The notes beneath the pieces were generated by a model. The model had not been told where the DNA came from and made no database searches. It saw only the letters and a program-made list of their open reading frames with translations. Positions 17,513 through 27,692 of a stretch of DNA of 29,380 nt are shown here, in pieces. Position numbers and translations under genes: made by a program. The stretch is from Batkoa obscura (taxonomy: Eukaryota > Entomophthoromycota > Entomophthoromycetes > Entomophthorales > Batkoaceae): NCBI GenBank assembly GCA_030770535.1, contig JASVEC010000224.1, positions 1 to 29,380 on the forward strand. The letters are read 5' to 3'. Within the stretch, counting starts at the first letter, position 1. Every line of letters starts with the position of its first letter.

Positions 17513-18970
17513 TTAATGTTGCTTTGTACTTAAATAATTTTGCAAAAACTCATTGAAATTATTAGCTGAAAAAAAGGATTTTGATCTTCTATTTAATATT
17601 GTGAAAGGGCCATTTTCAGGAATCGGTGATGATAAACTCTTTTCGATTTTTAAGTTTGGAGATTTATTATTATCGTCAAGTACATTATCGTTATCAGTAT
17701 CCTCATGGAAATCACTGTGATCGTTGTTATTTAATAACTCGATTGAATCGTTATTCTTTTTGAAATGAAATAATTTGTTTAACCATGATTTTTCAGGTTT
17801 ATGCTCGTTGCATAATTTGTTACTTTCTTCTTCTAGCTTTTTATTTTCGACTCCATTTACTAATATTAAGTTCTTATTATCAATCTCCCTATTCTCAAGT
17901 TGAAGGTAATGATTTAATTCTTTTCCTTCAATGTGTGCTCTTAGGATTAAATTATACTCTATTCCTCTTTCAATCATCAACATATGACCTGAATTTTTAA
18001 ACTGGATTAACGGGCATGATAATATTGATGATAGTAAGGTGCCATAGGTTGGCCTTATTATTTTATCTTTAGTACCATGTAATACTAATGTCTTTATCCC
18101 ACTTTTTTTAATTTGCTTTAAACGGTAAGGTGGTATATTATGCAATAATGCTGCGATAGCTTGCCAATATTCTCCCATTGAATAGCGTTCTGAATTATCA
18201 AAATCGAATTTTTTTAATGTTGATAATAAAAATTGAAAATTACTTAAACCAGGTAATATCTCCTCTTTTAACCATGGCTTAGGAAAACATACTTTAATTA
18301 GTGGACGCATCATTTTTGTGCGAGTTCTACTTAACATTTTAAAAAATATTTGAATATCTTCAGTGGTTGGTACTACTAAGGCTGCTGAGTTATAAGTGCT
18401 TGTGAATGTTACTGAATTAAAACGTTGAGTTTGTTTTAATGCCATAAGCTGTGCAATCATACCTCCCATAGATACTCCTATTAAATTAACATTGTCATTC
18501 CATTCCAGATGGTTTAACAATGCTAATGCATCATTGGCTAAAAGGGAAGTACTAAAAGAAATAAATAAATAAATAAATAAATAAAAAATAAACAAGTATT
18601 ATTACGTATATGGACCAGGTGGACATGAACTTGTACCAATACCCCTATTATCAAAAGTACATACTTGATAGTCTTCTAAATTGCCAAAATATTTGGCTTG
18701 ATAGCCCCAATGAGAGCCAGTAGCGTTTAAACCCATTATAAATAAAAGCTTATTTTTACCATTGCCATAGATTCGATAACTTAAGTAATTTTTATCATCC
18801 AAGTAGCATTTCCCTTCTTTGTTAAACGCCTTTAATAAATTGCTTTCATATTCTTCTTCTAATATTTTAAACTGCTTCTCTTCGACTATGCTATTATTGT
18901 TATTGCTATTATTATTATTGCTATTATTATTATTGCTATTATTATTATTGCTATTATTATTTTTTAACAT
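17513..18970 (-). CDS. Alpha/beta hydrolase with N/S-repeat head and acidic tail, two exons
   Basis: Exons 18606-18970 and 17513-18551 are joined across a 54-bp intron (GTAATA donor, TTTTAG acceptor) that contains an (AAAT)n microsatellite; the product is 467 residues. Residues 4-27 are a run of NNNNS units. The hydrolase fold spans about 55-330, with an oxyanion-hole-like FIMGLNATGSHW, the FDNRGIGTSS strand-turn, the nucleophile elbow GVSMGG (S149), the acid in LHGTKDK (D284) and the histidine in NSGHML (H311). The catalytic triad is therefore complete. The last 100 or so residues are acidic, asparagine-rich and probably disordered. The substrate cannot be told; ester, lipid or epoxide hydrolysis are all possible in this superfamily. 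I see no signal peptide. Its stop lies 39 bp from that of the convergent glutathione synthetase gene. Confidence 0.85.
18889..18961. repeat. 15-bp coding minisatellite
   Basis: Almost five tandem copies of a 15-bp unit (CTATTATTATTATTG on the plus strand) encode the NNNNS repeats near the start of the alpha/beta hydrolase. Such arrays often vary in length between strains. Confidence 0.9.
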
Positions 18971-19065
18971 TTTTAATATAAAAAAATAATTTAAGGCTTC
19001 GTATTTATAATTTTATACAACTGTGCCTACCAATTAAAGTAAATCAGTGAAACATTATAAATTCT

Positions 19066-19083
19066 AATTAATGATCATTAATT
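19066..19083. promoter_or_regulatory. 18-bp perfect palindrome upstream of the hydrolase
   Basis: AATTAATGATCATTAATT reads the same on both strands and lies about 96 bp upstream of the hydrolase start. It could be a dimeric factor's site. AT-rich DNA throws up palindromes, so confidence is low. Confidence 0.3.
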
Positions 19084-20549
19084 GCCCATGCTAAATTAAT
19101 ATCCTAAGCATAATTCTGATATATACCATTTGTGTATCGGTTTAAACCTTTACTAATTAAAGGAATCATGTAATTAAGAGTTCCTTTATATTACTAAGGA
19201 ATTGTAATTTTCCATCCCAATGTGTTGTTCCATAGCACATTATTATAAATATTATATACTCCCTTGTCACTTAATTTCTTATCTAATTCCATTATAAGTT
19301 TATCCGAAACTCTCCTTAATTTTGTGGATTCACCCTTTCATTTGTTCTTTTAAGTGTGAATTATTTGAAATCAACTAAATGTTGTTATAAAATATTTGAA
19401 TTAAGTTAAATAAAAAATTTATTTTATTCTTTTGTGTCGGAAAAAATTTCTCTTTTCAAAAATAAAGTCTTATAGTGTACATCGATTGTCCTGCTCTTAC
19501 CCAGTATCGATATATAATATTATTTAAATATCTACTTTAGTTGCTTGTTTTTTTCTTTTAATAAACAGTACAATTGTTATAAATCAAAGTGGGCTTTTAA
19601 GTTATATTAGAGCTATTTTAACTATATTTAAAAAGTAAACTGTATTGGCTTAGCAATTATAACTAAAACACATTTTGATTTTGTGTATATTTGAAACTAA
19701 GTTCTAACACAAAATTTACAATAAAAATATAAAAACAATGTTTCCGCCACATTTATCAATAAATCTTTAAGCACTATATTCTAACACAATTCCAAATAAT
19801 TTTGAAATCATTAATATTATAATAAACTAACACTAGTAAACTTATGAATTTAACTTTTTTTCTTATATCTTCTAGATAGCTATTCTATTATGAATATTGG
19901 TGGTATATATAAAAATAAATAGTTATAGTATAGTATATGGATATACATATACATTATCAATCATATAGTTAAATAAAAAACTTCACAAAAAAATCTTTTT
20001 CTAAAATCCTCTGATATACACTATAGTCAAAAGATACTTGATCTGTAACAAATGGATGGAAAAAGTAACTTTTATTCTGAATTCATTATATAGTCTAAAA
20101 ATTAGGACCTATAATTTTATCAAGATGCGTGTTAAAGCTTATATTCTATATTAAAAATTAAAAGCAGAGTTTATTCGATGTTTTTTTTTATAGAAAGTTG
20201 ATCTTGTTTCACTTATATTTATATTATAAACTGATCTTTTAGATTCATATTTAAAGTCAATTTTTGCAAAACTATAAATCGACAGCGTTTTATGGTCTAT
20301 CTGATATTTTTAACACTTTATGCCACATAAAAAGTTGACAAAATGCTGAAAAACATCCCAGATCGATATTAAGATCAAAATATTTCTTAAGCTTTAGTTA
20401 AAATAAGAAAACAAAATAATGATAATCAAGAAACACTTTGCTAATATCATAATATATACTTAAAGTATATTGTCATTGATTTTTGGTAATAACAAGTATA
20501 CAATCAATAATAGGTACTCGAATAAAGGTTATAAATTCTCTACAAAACG

Positions 20550-20690
20550 TACTTCTGATTTGATTTAAACATAACATGGGCATTTGTGAATTATATTTTC
20601 TGAGTTTAATTATAATAATTTTTGTCTATTTTTATATTCACTAAGTACAAAAACGAAAATGCCCAAGTTATGTTTAAATCGAACCAGTAG
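20550..20690. mobile_element. Family-2 MITE-like inverted-repeat element, copy 2
   Basis: The left end (TACTTCTGATTTGATTTAAA, then CATAACATGGGCATTT) is mirrored at the right end by AAAATGCCCAAGTTATG, then TTTAAATCGAACCAGTAGTA. The arms are about 35 bp with a few mismatches around some 70 bp of AT-rich middle. The inner part of the arms (TTTAAACATAACATGGGCAT) matches copy 1 at 4221-4356. Confidence 0.7.
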
Positions 20691-21829
20691 TAGAGTAGCT
20701 TTATAAAAAATATCGCAGTGTCAAATTTTGATTTCAAAGATGAATAAATCATTATAATACCCATTGGAATATTCTATAACTTTTAAAACCAATATTTATT
20801 CTAATTAAAATTTAGAATAACAAAAAATGATTTTAACTTAAATTAGTGCCACTCAACAATGGAATTGTTATCCGAAGTGGGTGCATATAAATTAATTGAC
20901 AATTCTGATTTAAGTTTTATATAAAGAAAGGCTTTTGAGTAATATTTATAAAATGGTGTCTAATTATAACTTCTGTTATCTAAGGTTTACTTCTCCCTTT
21001 TTATTTAGTTATTGAAAATAGATTGACCAGTGCTTTAAACATGATCTTTAAATAAAAACTATGATCTATTTAATCATTCAGCGGACTTAAATAATCCCAA
21101 ATAAAGTAAATTAGCTTTATTTTGATAAATGATGTTATAATCAGGCATAACAATATCTAAATTTTGATTGGGTTATATTAATGAAGATGGCAAAATTAGC
21201 CAATAATAGTCTTCATTTAAATTAAATAAGCCAGGTTACCCTGACTGAATGAATATCCAATCAAGTTACGATATTTGGAATATTCTCTAAGCAATTGTGT
21301 AATTTTAAAGTAATTAAAACTAAATTTCATTTTTATGCTGTTTAATTGGAGGAAATAATTGATGTACAGTTAAATCCCATTAATAATCCAAGGGAGAGCC
21401 TCAGATTCAAATTAACTCTTGAATTTAAGCCACAATTCAAATAATAGCTTCTAAATTATGGCTTAGACTTAAGCTTGCAGTACCCCAATTGCTATTAAAA
21501 TTGAATAAAATATTGATAAATGATTGGTACAATATTTATTCTTTCAAGATCCCAATATGATTTAAGCAGCCATTTTCAATATCATTTCTTTACTTTATAG
21601 ATCCGTTTTTGTTACATATTGTTATCTTATTTATAGATCCCCCATATTTACATTATTTATACTTACAACCCATTATTAGAAATAATATAAATTTATCGCT
21701 TGATAATATAAACCATCCCTTTTTTTGTAGTATAGATTTCATAGACTCCCTTAAATATTATCACTCAACTTAACTATCCCAATTTTAGTTGTATAGCCTC
21801 ATTATCTCAAATTATAATTCCAGTTTTTT

Positions 21830-21836
21830 TATAAAA
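21830..21836 (+). promoter_or_regulatory. Candidate TATA box of the zinc-finger gene
   Basis: TATAAAA stands 59 bp before the ATG at 21895, after a T-run. The position is plausible but the motif is common in this AT-rich sequence. Confidence 0.35.
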
Positions 21837-21894
21837 GCGACCTTATTTAAGCCACAATTTTATTTTTTGATTAGTTTATCTTTTTAAAACAACC

Positions 21895-22881
21895 ATGCTT
21901 ACAAACAAACCAAACTCAAAGATATTAATGGTTCCTTTTAACTCCCCTGAGCCTTACTATACTATTATTCCTTCTATTGATTCTTTTCAATGCCCCCCAT
22001 TGGACGATTCTCTTCCACCTTTAAATAGTAACTTATATTATACCAATAAGTCGAACGTCAACTCGTCACCATTACAAAATGATACAATGACGCCGAGCTT
22101 GATTCATACCCCTCATAGTCCAAGTCAATATCATACTCTTAACGAAATATCATTAGCTAATCAATTTATGGACGAACCGTTATCCAACAACAATCATACT
22201 AAGCTAGATATTTTAGCCTACTGTTCTTCATTTAAAAGCTACTCTCCATGCTCACCTCCTGATTCTTTTGAGTTTGATTCTGTTACACCAACGCAAAATC
22301 AACATTCAAATGTAGATTTATTTTACCAATGTTTAGTTAACAAACTCGAGTTATGTAAATCAAAATATGAAGCTGGATCTTTGAATAGCAAAATAAGTTA
22401 TGATAGCTCAACTACACCAAGCCACACAGGGCGTAATTCTAGTACCACGGCTCAAACTTACCAACAAGATCGTATTGATAAATCTGGTAATATATCACCT
22501 TTACCATTGAGCGATGGTAGCGGCAGAGTTCTACATTTTTCTAGAGATCTTGAAAATCGTACATTTACATGCCTTGAAGATAACTGCGGCAAAGTATTTT
22601 ATTCCGTATTTAATTTAAAATCACATGCCACCACCCACTCCGAAACTAGAGCCTTTAGCTGTGACCAGTGTGGTAATGCTTTCCGTCGTAAGCAGGATTT
22701 AAATCGTCATTTATTAGTCCACACTCAAATCAAACCATTTGCTTGTCCAAGCTGTAAACGTCGCTTTTCACGTAAAGATGCACAGAGGAGACATTCAGCA
22801 AGAAAGAAGTGTGTTATCCTTTCTACTAGCCTTGGAACCAGTGAAGCCACCATGTTAAAAAGCAAAGAGATTAGCTCTTAA
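21895..22881 (+). CDS. C2H2 zinc-finger transcription factor, single exon
   Basis: 328 residues with no introns seen. Residues 1-220 are rich in S, P, N, T and Q and poor in predicted structure, as in fungal activation or regulatory regions. Three zinc fingers sit near the C-terminus. Finger 1 is C226-x4-C231 with H244 and H248. Finger 2 is C256-x2-C259 with H272 and H276. Finger 3 is C284-x2-C287 with H300 and C306 (C2HC, last spacing five). The linkers are TGEKP-like but imperfect (HSETRAF and HTQIKPF). Basic residues in finger 3 (KRRFSRKDAQRRHSARKK) suit DNA contact and nuclear import. The arrangement (NLKSH, DLNRH, DAQRRH) is typical of fungal C2H2 regulators of the Crz1/stress type. I cannot assign an orthologue and saw no confident calcineurin-docking motif. 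A nuclear DNA-binding role is well supported; target genes are unknown. Confidence 0.85.
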   Translation: MLTNKPNSKILMVPFNSPEPYYTIIPSIDSFQCPPLDDSLPPLNSNLYYTNKSNVNSSPLQNDTMTPSLIHTPHSPSQYHTLNEISLANQFMDEPLSNNNHTKLDILAYCSSFKSYSPCSPPDSFEFDSVTPTQNQHSNVDLFYQCLVNKLELCKSKYEAGSLNSKISYDSSTTPSHTGRNSSTTAQTYQQDRIDKSGNISPLPLSDGSGRVLHFSRDLENRTFTCLEDNCGKVFYSVFNLKSHATTHSETRAFSCDQCGNAFRRKQDLNRHLLVHTQIKPFACPSCKRRFSRKDAQRRHSARKKCVILSTSLGTSEATMLKSKEISS

Positions 22882-24160
22882 ATAGCTTTCAGTTCAACCA
22901 GCTACCTGTCCTTTTTTGCATTCACTAATAGCTTTATAGAGCACATCCTTTCTCGTTATTATTTTTTAAGGGCCTAGATCCCTATGCCAAATAAACTTCA
23001 AATTTCAAACTTCAAGTTTACATTTAAATATTATTAAATGTTGCAAACAAAAGTATATTTATTATAAGTATTTTATCTTAAATTGTAAGTTTAGACTAAA
23101 TTTATCAAAAAAGATTACTGCCTATAAGAAATAATAGCATTCTATTAAAATGCTATTAAAATTAGTTTTTTTCCCAATTATTATGAATAGAGACCAGCAG
23201 CTAAATATGAAAAACTTTAATACAAAATTCAGCCTATTTTACCATGAAACTAAAAAGAACCAAATTCACGTAATTTTCCTTTATGAAATATTTCCTAAAA
23301 TTACTAGTGACTGCGAAAATATTAAAAAGTTTGATTTGTAATCAATAGATTTTTTAAAGATAAAACTAAGGTTCTATTAATTATTTTATTACAGTTATTG
23401 TATAAATACATTTCATTTATTTGATTAAATGTAAAATTTACTAAGAAAAAGGTCCACAATTATTATTTAACAAGTTAAAATAGCTTTCGCTTAGCCCAAA
23501 AATAATAAAATTATGTAATGTTTTTTATTTATATTTTGTTCACTGTTTATAGAATATCAAAAATCTTCAGTTAAATTATAGAAATAAGCAATCATATTAA
23601 CTACTTGTAATTATTTAAAAAATAATTTAAGCAAAAACGAAATATAGGGTCTAAGTTATTAAGTTAAACAATTATAAGCTTAAATGATCATATCTAATAG
23701 AAAAAACGGTTGGATAAATATTTTTTTATTTTAACTTTCACTATTATTTTTTACTCGATCATTTTAAAAAAAGGTGTGGTTTTGTTGACATAGATTTAGT
23801 AATTATATTGATTTGATTTAAATATATTAAGTACAAAAACAAAGATCTCATTAATAAATCCGATTTGATGGCATTAACAATATACAACTATTAAATTCTT
23901 TTGAGACTTGCTTAGCGGTAATTTTTATAATAAATTTCAAACCCTATTTGTTTAAACGAATTTTGACATGAATTTGGTTTAAATATGCAGTTTATTTAGT
24001 TTTAGAAAACTTGCAACAGGCGTAGTTGGTAGCTGCAAAAAGCACTATAATTGCTTAGTGACTCAGCAATAACTTTGTAATCAATGATAAAAGGTTCATA
24101 AAATCAAAATTTAACAGTTTATTCTTTGTTTTTTATAAAATTATTTATTATTCTTATTTA
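22882..24160. other. Intergenic gap before the RNB gene
   Basis: 1.28 kb of AT-rich sequence holding the 3' end of the zinc-finger gene and the promoter of the RNB gene. A 63-codon ORF at 23150-23341 has no recognisable features and is probably chance. A near-palindromic bZIP-like site lies at 24050-24070. I see no RNA gene. Confidence 0.55.
24050..24070. promoter_or_regulatory. 21-bp near-palindrome with TGACTCA core
   Basis: ATTGCTTAGTGACTC, then AGCAAT. The two 10-bp arms pair except for one position, around a central G. It includes TGACTCA, the Gcn4/AP-1-type bZIP core, and TGC/GCA flanks. It lies 91 bp ahead of the RNB gene's start codon. Confidence 0.4.
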
Positions 24161-27100
24161 ATGAGTCGAATGACAGATACATTTATTCCAGCTTTTGATT
24201 TGTTACGAGAAAGTGATAAAGAAAAAAAGGTTGAAGCATTCTCTTTTGAATCATTACAGAATATCGACCAAGGACTGAAGTATGAAGCAGGTTCGTTTGA
24301 ATTGCTACAATCTACGCCTATGAGCACTTCCAATAATGAAAACACTGATTTAGAGAAAAGATTAGAAACGCTCTCGATCAAACCACAACAAACTAGATTA
24401 CCGAATACGCGTGATAATGTGAAGTATAATAAAGGTAATTAATTAAACTAAATATAATTAAATTGAAATTAAGTTACCATTGAATTTTAATAAAAAGCGA
24501 ATATTCAGATATAAAAACTAACATGGTAAATAGGTAAGAAGGGGAATGGCCTTCAAGATTACTCTAAAGTAAAGTTTGATTATGGAGAATTAAATAAAGC
24601 AAAAAGAAGCAGTAAAAAACAATTTGAAGTTAGAGATGGAAAACTTCAAGCTGTAATTAATAAAAGTAATACATTATGTTTTTTACATTTATATATATAA
24701 TAAATATTTAGTTGAAATAGTAGAAAGAAAGAAGGCTGAAAGTAAAATACCGGTGGATACTGCACACAGCTTAAAATCTGATTCCAGCTCCACAGTTAGT
24801 AATAAAGATTTGAACAATAAATCAGTAAATGAAAATAATGACAGAAAAGATACAAACTTTAATGAAAAGTCAGCCTTTAATCTTAAAAAACACCAAAGTA
24901 AGATAAATTATAACTTTTAAATTTATATACTAATTTACATTACAGATAAAGACAAAATCTCAAAGGTTAAGGACAAAGATGTTAGTGAAACAAAAACAAC
25001 AAAATCGGTAGAGTTTGATCAGAAAAGTGTGAACTTGATTAAAACTGAGACAGATCATGAAGTATTAAAATATTCATTAAACGAAGTTATACTCGATGCT
25101 AAAACTGAAATCCAATTAATAACCAAAGCTATCAAAAAGGGAAAAAAGATTAACGACTCTAGAAAATCTACTGATTCAAGCTATTATTCTAAACATTTGG
25201 ATCCTGAGTCATTAAAAAGTGATATTGAAAAGGGTCTTTACTTTTCTGGTAAATTAAGAATTAGTTCGTTCAATCGAAAGCATGGGTACGTCGTTATAGA
25301 TGGAAGAAAAGACGATATCTTTATTATGGGAGTAAAGCATTATAATAGAGCACTTGAAGGCGATGATGTTATTATTAAATTGTTAACTCAAGAGGAAAAG
25401 CAAAAACTCTTTAAAGGCAATAATGACGTGCCTAAAAGCATAATTGAAAGGGATTTGGATGCTGGGGAAGTGGTTTCAATAGCAAAGCAAGTTCATAGCA
25501 GGATTTTTGTAGGCGTCTTCAACGAACCAAAACAAAACACAAAAGAGAAAACCAAAAAGAATCAAGACTTAAAACTAGATAATGAGAGTAGCAATGAAGA
25601 GCCATCTACTTCTGATGCTAAAATGGAGAACAATAGTTCGAAGAATAAAGATAAAAGCCAGCAAGGAAAATTACCAAAAATGTTGGAATTTAAACCATTT
25701 GATTCTAGGGCACCCCTTATCATTGTTCACACTTTAAGTTTACCTAAAAAGTACCTTGAAGATCCTAATTTGCTTTACAAAACATGCTTTTCTGTTAAAA
25801 TTAGCCATTGGTCTAGCCTACAGAAGAATCCTTTAGGCGAATTAAACGGTATTATGGGAGAAATAAGTAAGATAGACTGTGGTTCCAATTCTATCCTGAC
25901 TGAAAATGGCGTAGATGCATCTGATTTCGATGAAAAGATAATTTCTAGTCTACCATCAGATATATATGCAGTTGGCGGTGAGTATTTTGAAAACAGAAAA
26001 GACCTTAGAGAAATGTGTATTTTTACTATTGATCCTCCTACAGCTAGGGATTTAGATGATGCTGTTTCAATCGAAAGTTTAGAAGATGGCCTATTTCATG
26101 TAGGAGTTCATATAGCTGATGTAAGCCCTTTTGTACCTCAAGGAAGTATGCTTGATCTAGAAGCTAAGAATAGAGCAAACACGATTTATATGGTAGAAAG
26201 GAATATACCAATGCTTCCACGCCAACTTTGTGATGAACTATGCTCTCTTGTGCCCCATAAAGATAGGTTAGCATTTTCATTTACATGGAAAATAGATGCC
26301 AATGGAAAAGTATTAGAAACTAGCTATTTTAAATCATTGATACGTTCATGTGCTAAATTAAGTTATGATCAAGTGCAAAAAGTTATCGATGGTGGCCATT
26401 TAAATCAAGATTTAGTTGTACCTCAGCCAGGGATTAATTGCTCTCGAATGGAAGAAAACATACTGCTGCTGTATAATTTATCTAAAAAGCTTCGTACAGA
26501 GAGATTTGATGAGGGTTCATTAGAAATGAGTTCATTAAAATTATCCTTTAAACTTAATGATGCTGGAATGCCAAGCTCTTGCGAAATTTATAAATCTAGT
26601 GATGCTACTCGACTTATTGAAGAATTCATGCTATTAGCAAATCGCTCTGTTGCAGAAATATTGGTCAAAGAACTCCCAGAATTAGCTTTTCTAAGACATC
26701 ATCCTCCACCTAATGAAAAGGGGATGAAAGAATTAATCAATACAGCTAGTAAATATGATATTGATCTTGATATATCTTCGTCTCAAGCTTTCCAAAAGTC
26801 CCTTAGTCAAAACAGCAACCCAGAAGTTTTAGAGGCATTTAGGCTATTGGTAATTAGACCAATGCAACGAGCAAAATACTTATGTCTTGGTTTTAATAAG
26901 GACATCAATCCACATCATTATGCACTCAACATGCCATTGTATACTCATTTTACATCACCAATTCGAAGATATCCTGATTTAGTAGTTCATAGACAGCTTA
27001 GCTCTTTACTTGAAAATAAAAAATATGAGTTGGATGAGATTGAATTATCAATGATTGCTAATCGTTGTAATTTGCAAAAAGATAGGTCCCGTAAAGTTCA

Positions 27101-27587
27101 AGATCAAAGTATTGTACTTTATTTAGCTCACTTTCTTAGTACGATGGATAAGAATAGGGAAAATAAAGAATCCAAGTTGGTTGAAGTAATAGAAAAAGCG
27201 AAAATCATTGACTTTAATGAAGAATATATGTTTGTAGTAGTATCAAAGTATGCTATAGACTCCCGAATTTACTTCAAAGATTTACCATTGGATGGATTTA
27301 AAGTTCAAGAGAAAAGCCTTTTATTGAAATGGAAAGATAATGTAGAAAAGAACAGAAACACAAGAAATAAGTCAGATAACAATAAAAAGGATTCTGATAC
27401 CAAAGAAGAGGAAACTATAGTAGATAGTAATAAAAATAATGGTCAACTAAAGAGCATTGTGCAAAACTTGGCCCTTTTAGATACCATTGATGTTAAAATT
27501 AAAGTGGATTTAAACAAGTTGCTTCCTACTATTGATATTGCTCCAATAAGACCAATTTCAATAGATTATAAAGACAAAATTCAATAA
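24161..27587 (+). CDS. RNB-domain protein, Dis3L2/Ssd1 type, four exons
   Basis: Exons read by eye: 24161-24434, 24534-24665, 24712-24897 and 24946-27587. The introns are 99, 46 and 48 bp; intron 1 carries a good branch site, CTAAC. The product is 1,077 residues. Residues 1-290 are polar, low-complexity and lysine/serine-rich. A cold-shock-like RNA-binding region starts near 296 (YFSGKLRIS ... GYVVIDGRKDDIFI ... RALEGDDV). The RNB domain follows, with IDPPTARDLDDAV (D560, D566, D568, D569), PMLPRQLCDELCSL, RLIEEFMLLAN and YTHFTSPIRRYPD (R871). A degenerate S1-like tail with a charged insert ends the protein. There is no PIN domain, so it is not the exosome subunit Dis3. Dis3L2 degrades RNA 3'-5' in the cytoplasm; yeast Ssd1 and fission yeast Sts5 are non-catalytic mRNA regulators of the same clade. 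All four metal-binding aspartates and the arginine are present here, suggesting an active nuclease. Confidence 0.9.
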
Positions 27588-27692
27588 TGGGTGTTTTTTT
27601 TTGGCTTCATTATTTTTTCTATCTTTTAAGCGCTATTTGAGTAGAAAAATTGTTAGTAAAATTCTCAAATATAAAAACACATCCCTGGTATT
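27584..27692 (-). mobile_element. Family-1 MITE, copy j, at the RNB stop codon
   Basis: Reverse copy beginning TAATGGGTGTTTTTTTTTGG and ending AAACACATCCCTGGTA. It has the usual AAGCGCTATTTGAG core. Its first bases overlap or touch the TAA stop of the RNB gene. Confidence 0.85.

Larger units (their letters stand above)
18971..21894. other. Long gene-free interval between two divergent genes
   Basis: 2.9 kb separating the divergent starts of the hydrolase (-) and the zinc-finger gene (+). I see no coding exon or RNA gene. It contains an 18-bp perfect palindrome (19066-19083), a weak inverted repeat near 19580-19685, a family-2 MITE (20550-20690) and a TATAAAA at 21830-21836. The rest is AT-rich sequence of unknown function, probably including a large regulatory region. 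Confidence 0.6.

Noticed and set aside
19580-19685. Imperfect inverted repeat (AAATCAAAGTGGGCTTTTAA against an AAAACACATTTTGATT end)
   Set aside because: The arms are only loosely paired and no second copy was seen, so I do not call it a transposon.
23150-23341. 63-codon plus-strand ORF
   Set aside because: AT-rich, K/F/N-biased sequence with no domain and no splice partners; expected by chance.
24154-24381. 75-codon minus-strand ORF
   Set aside because: Antisense shadow of the first exon of the RNB gene.
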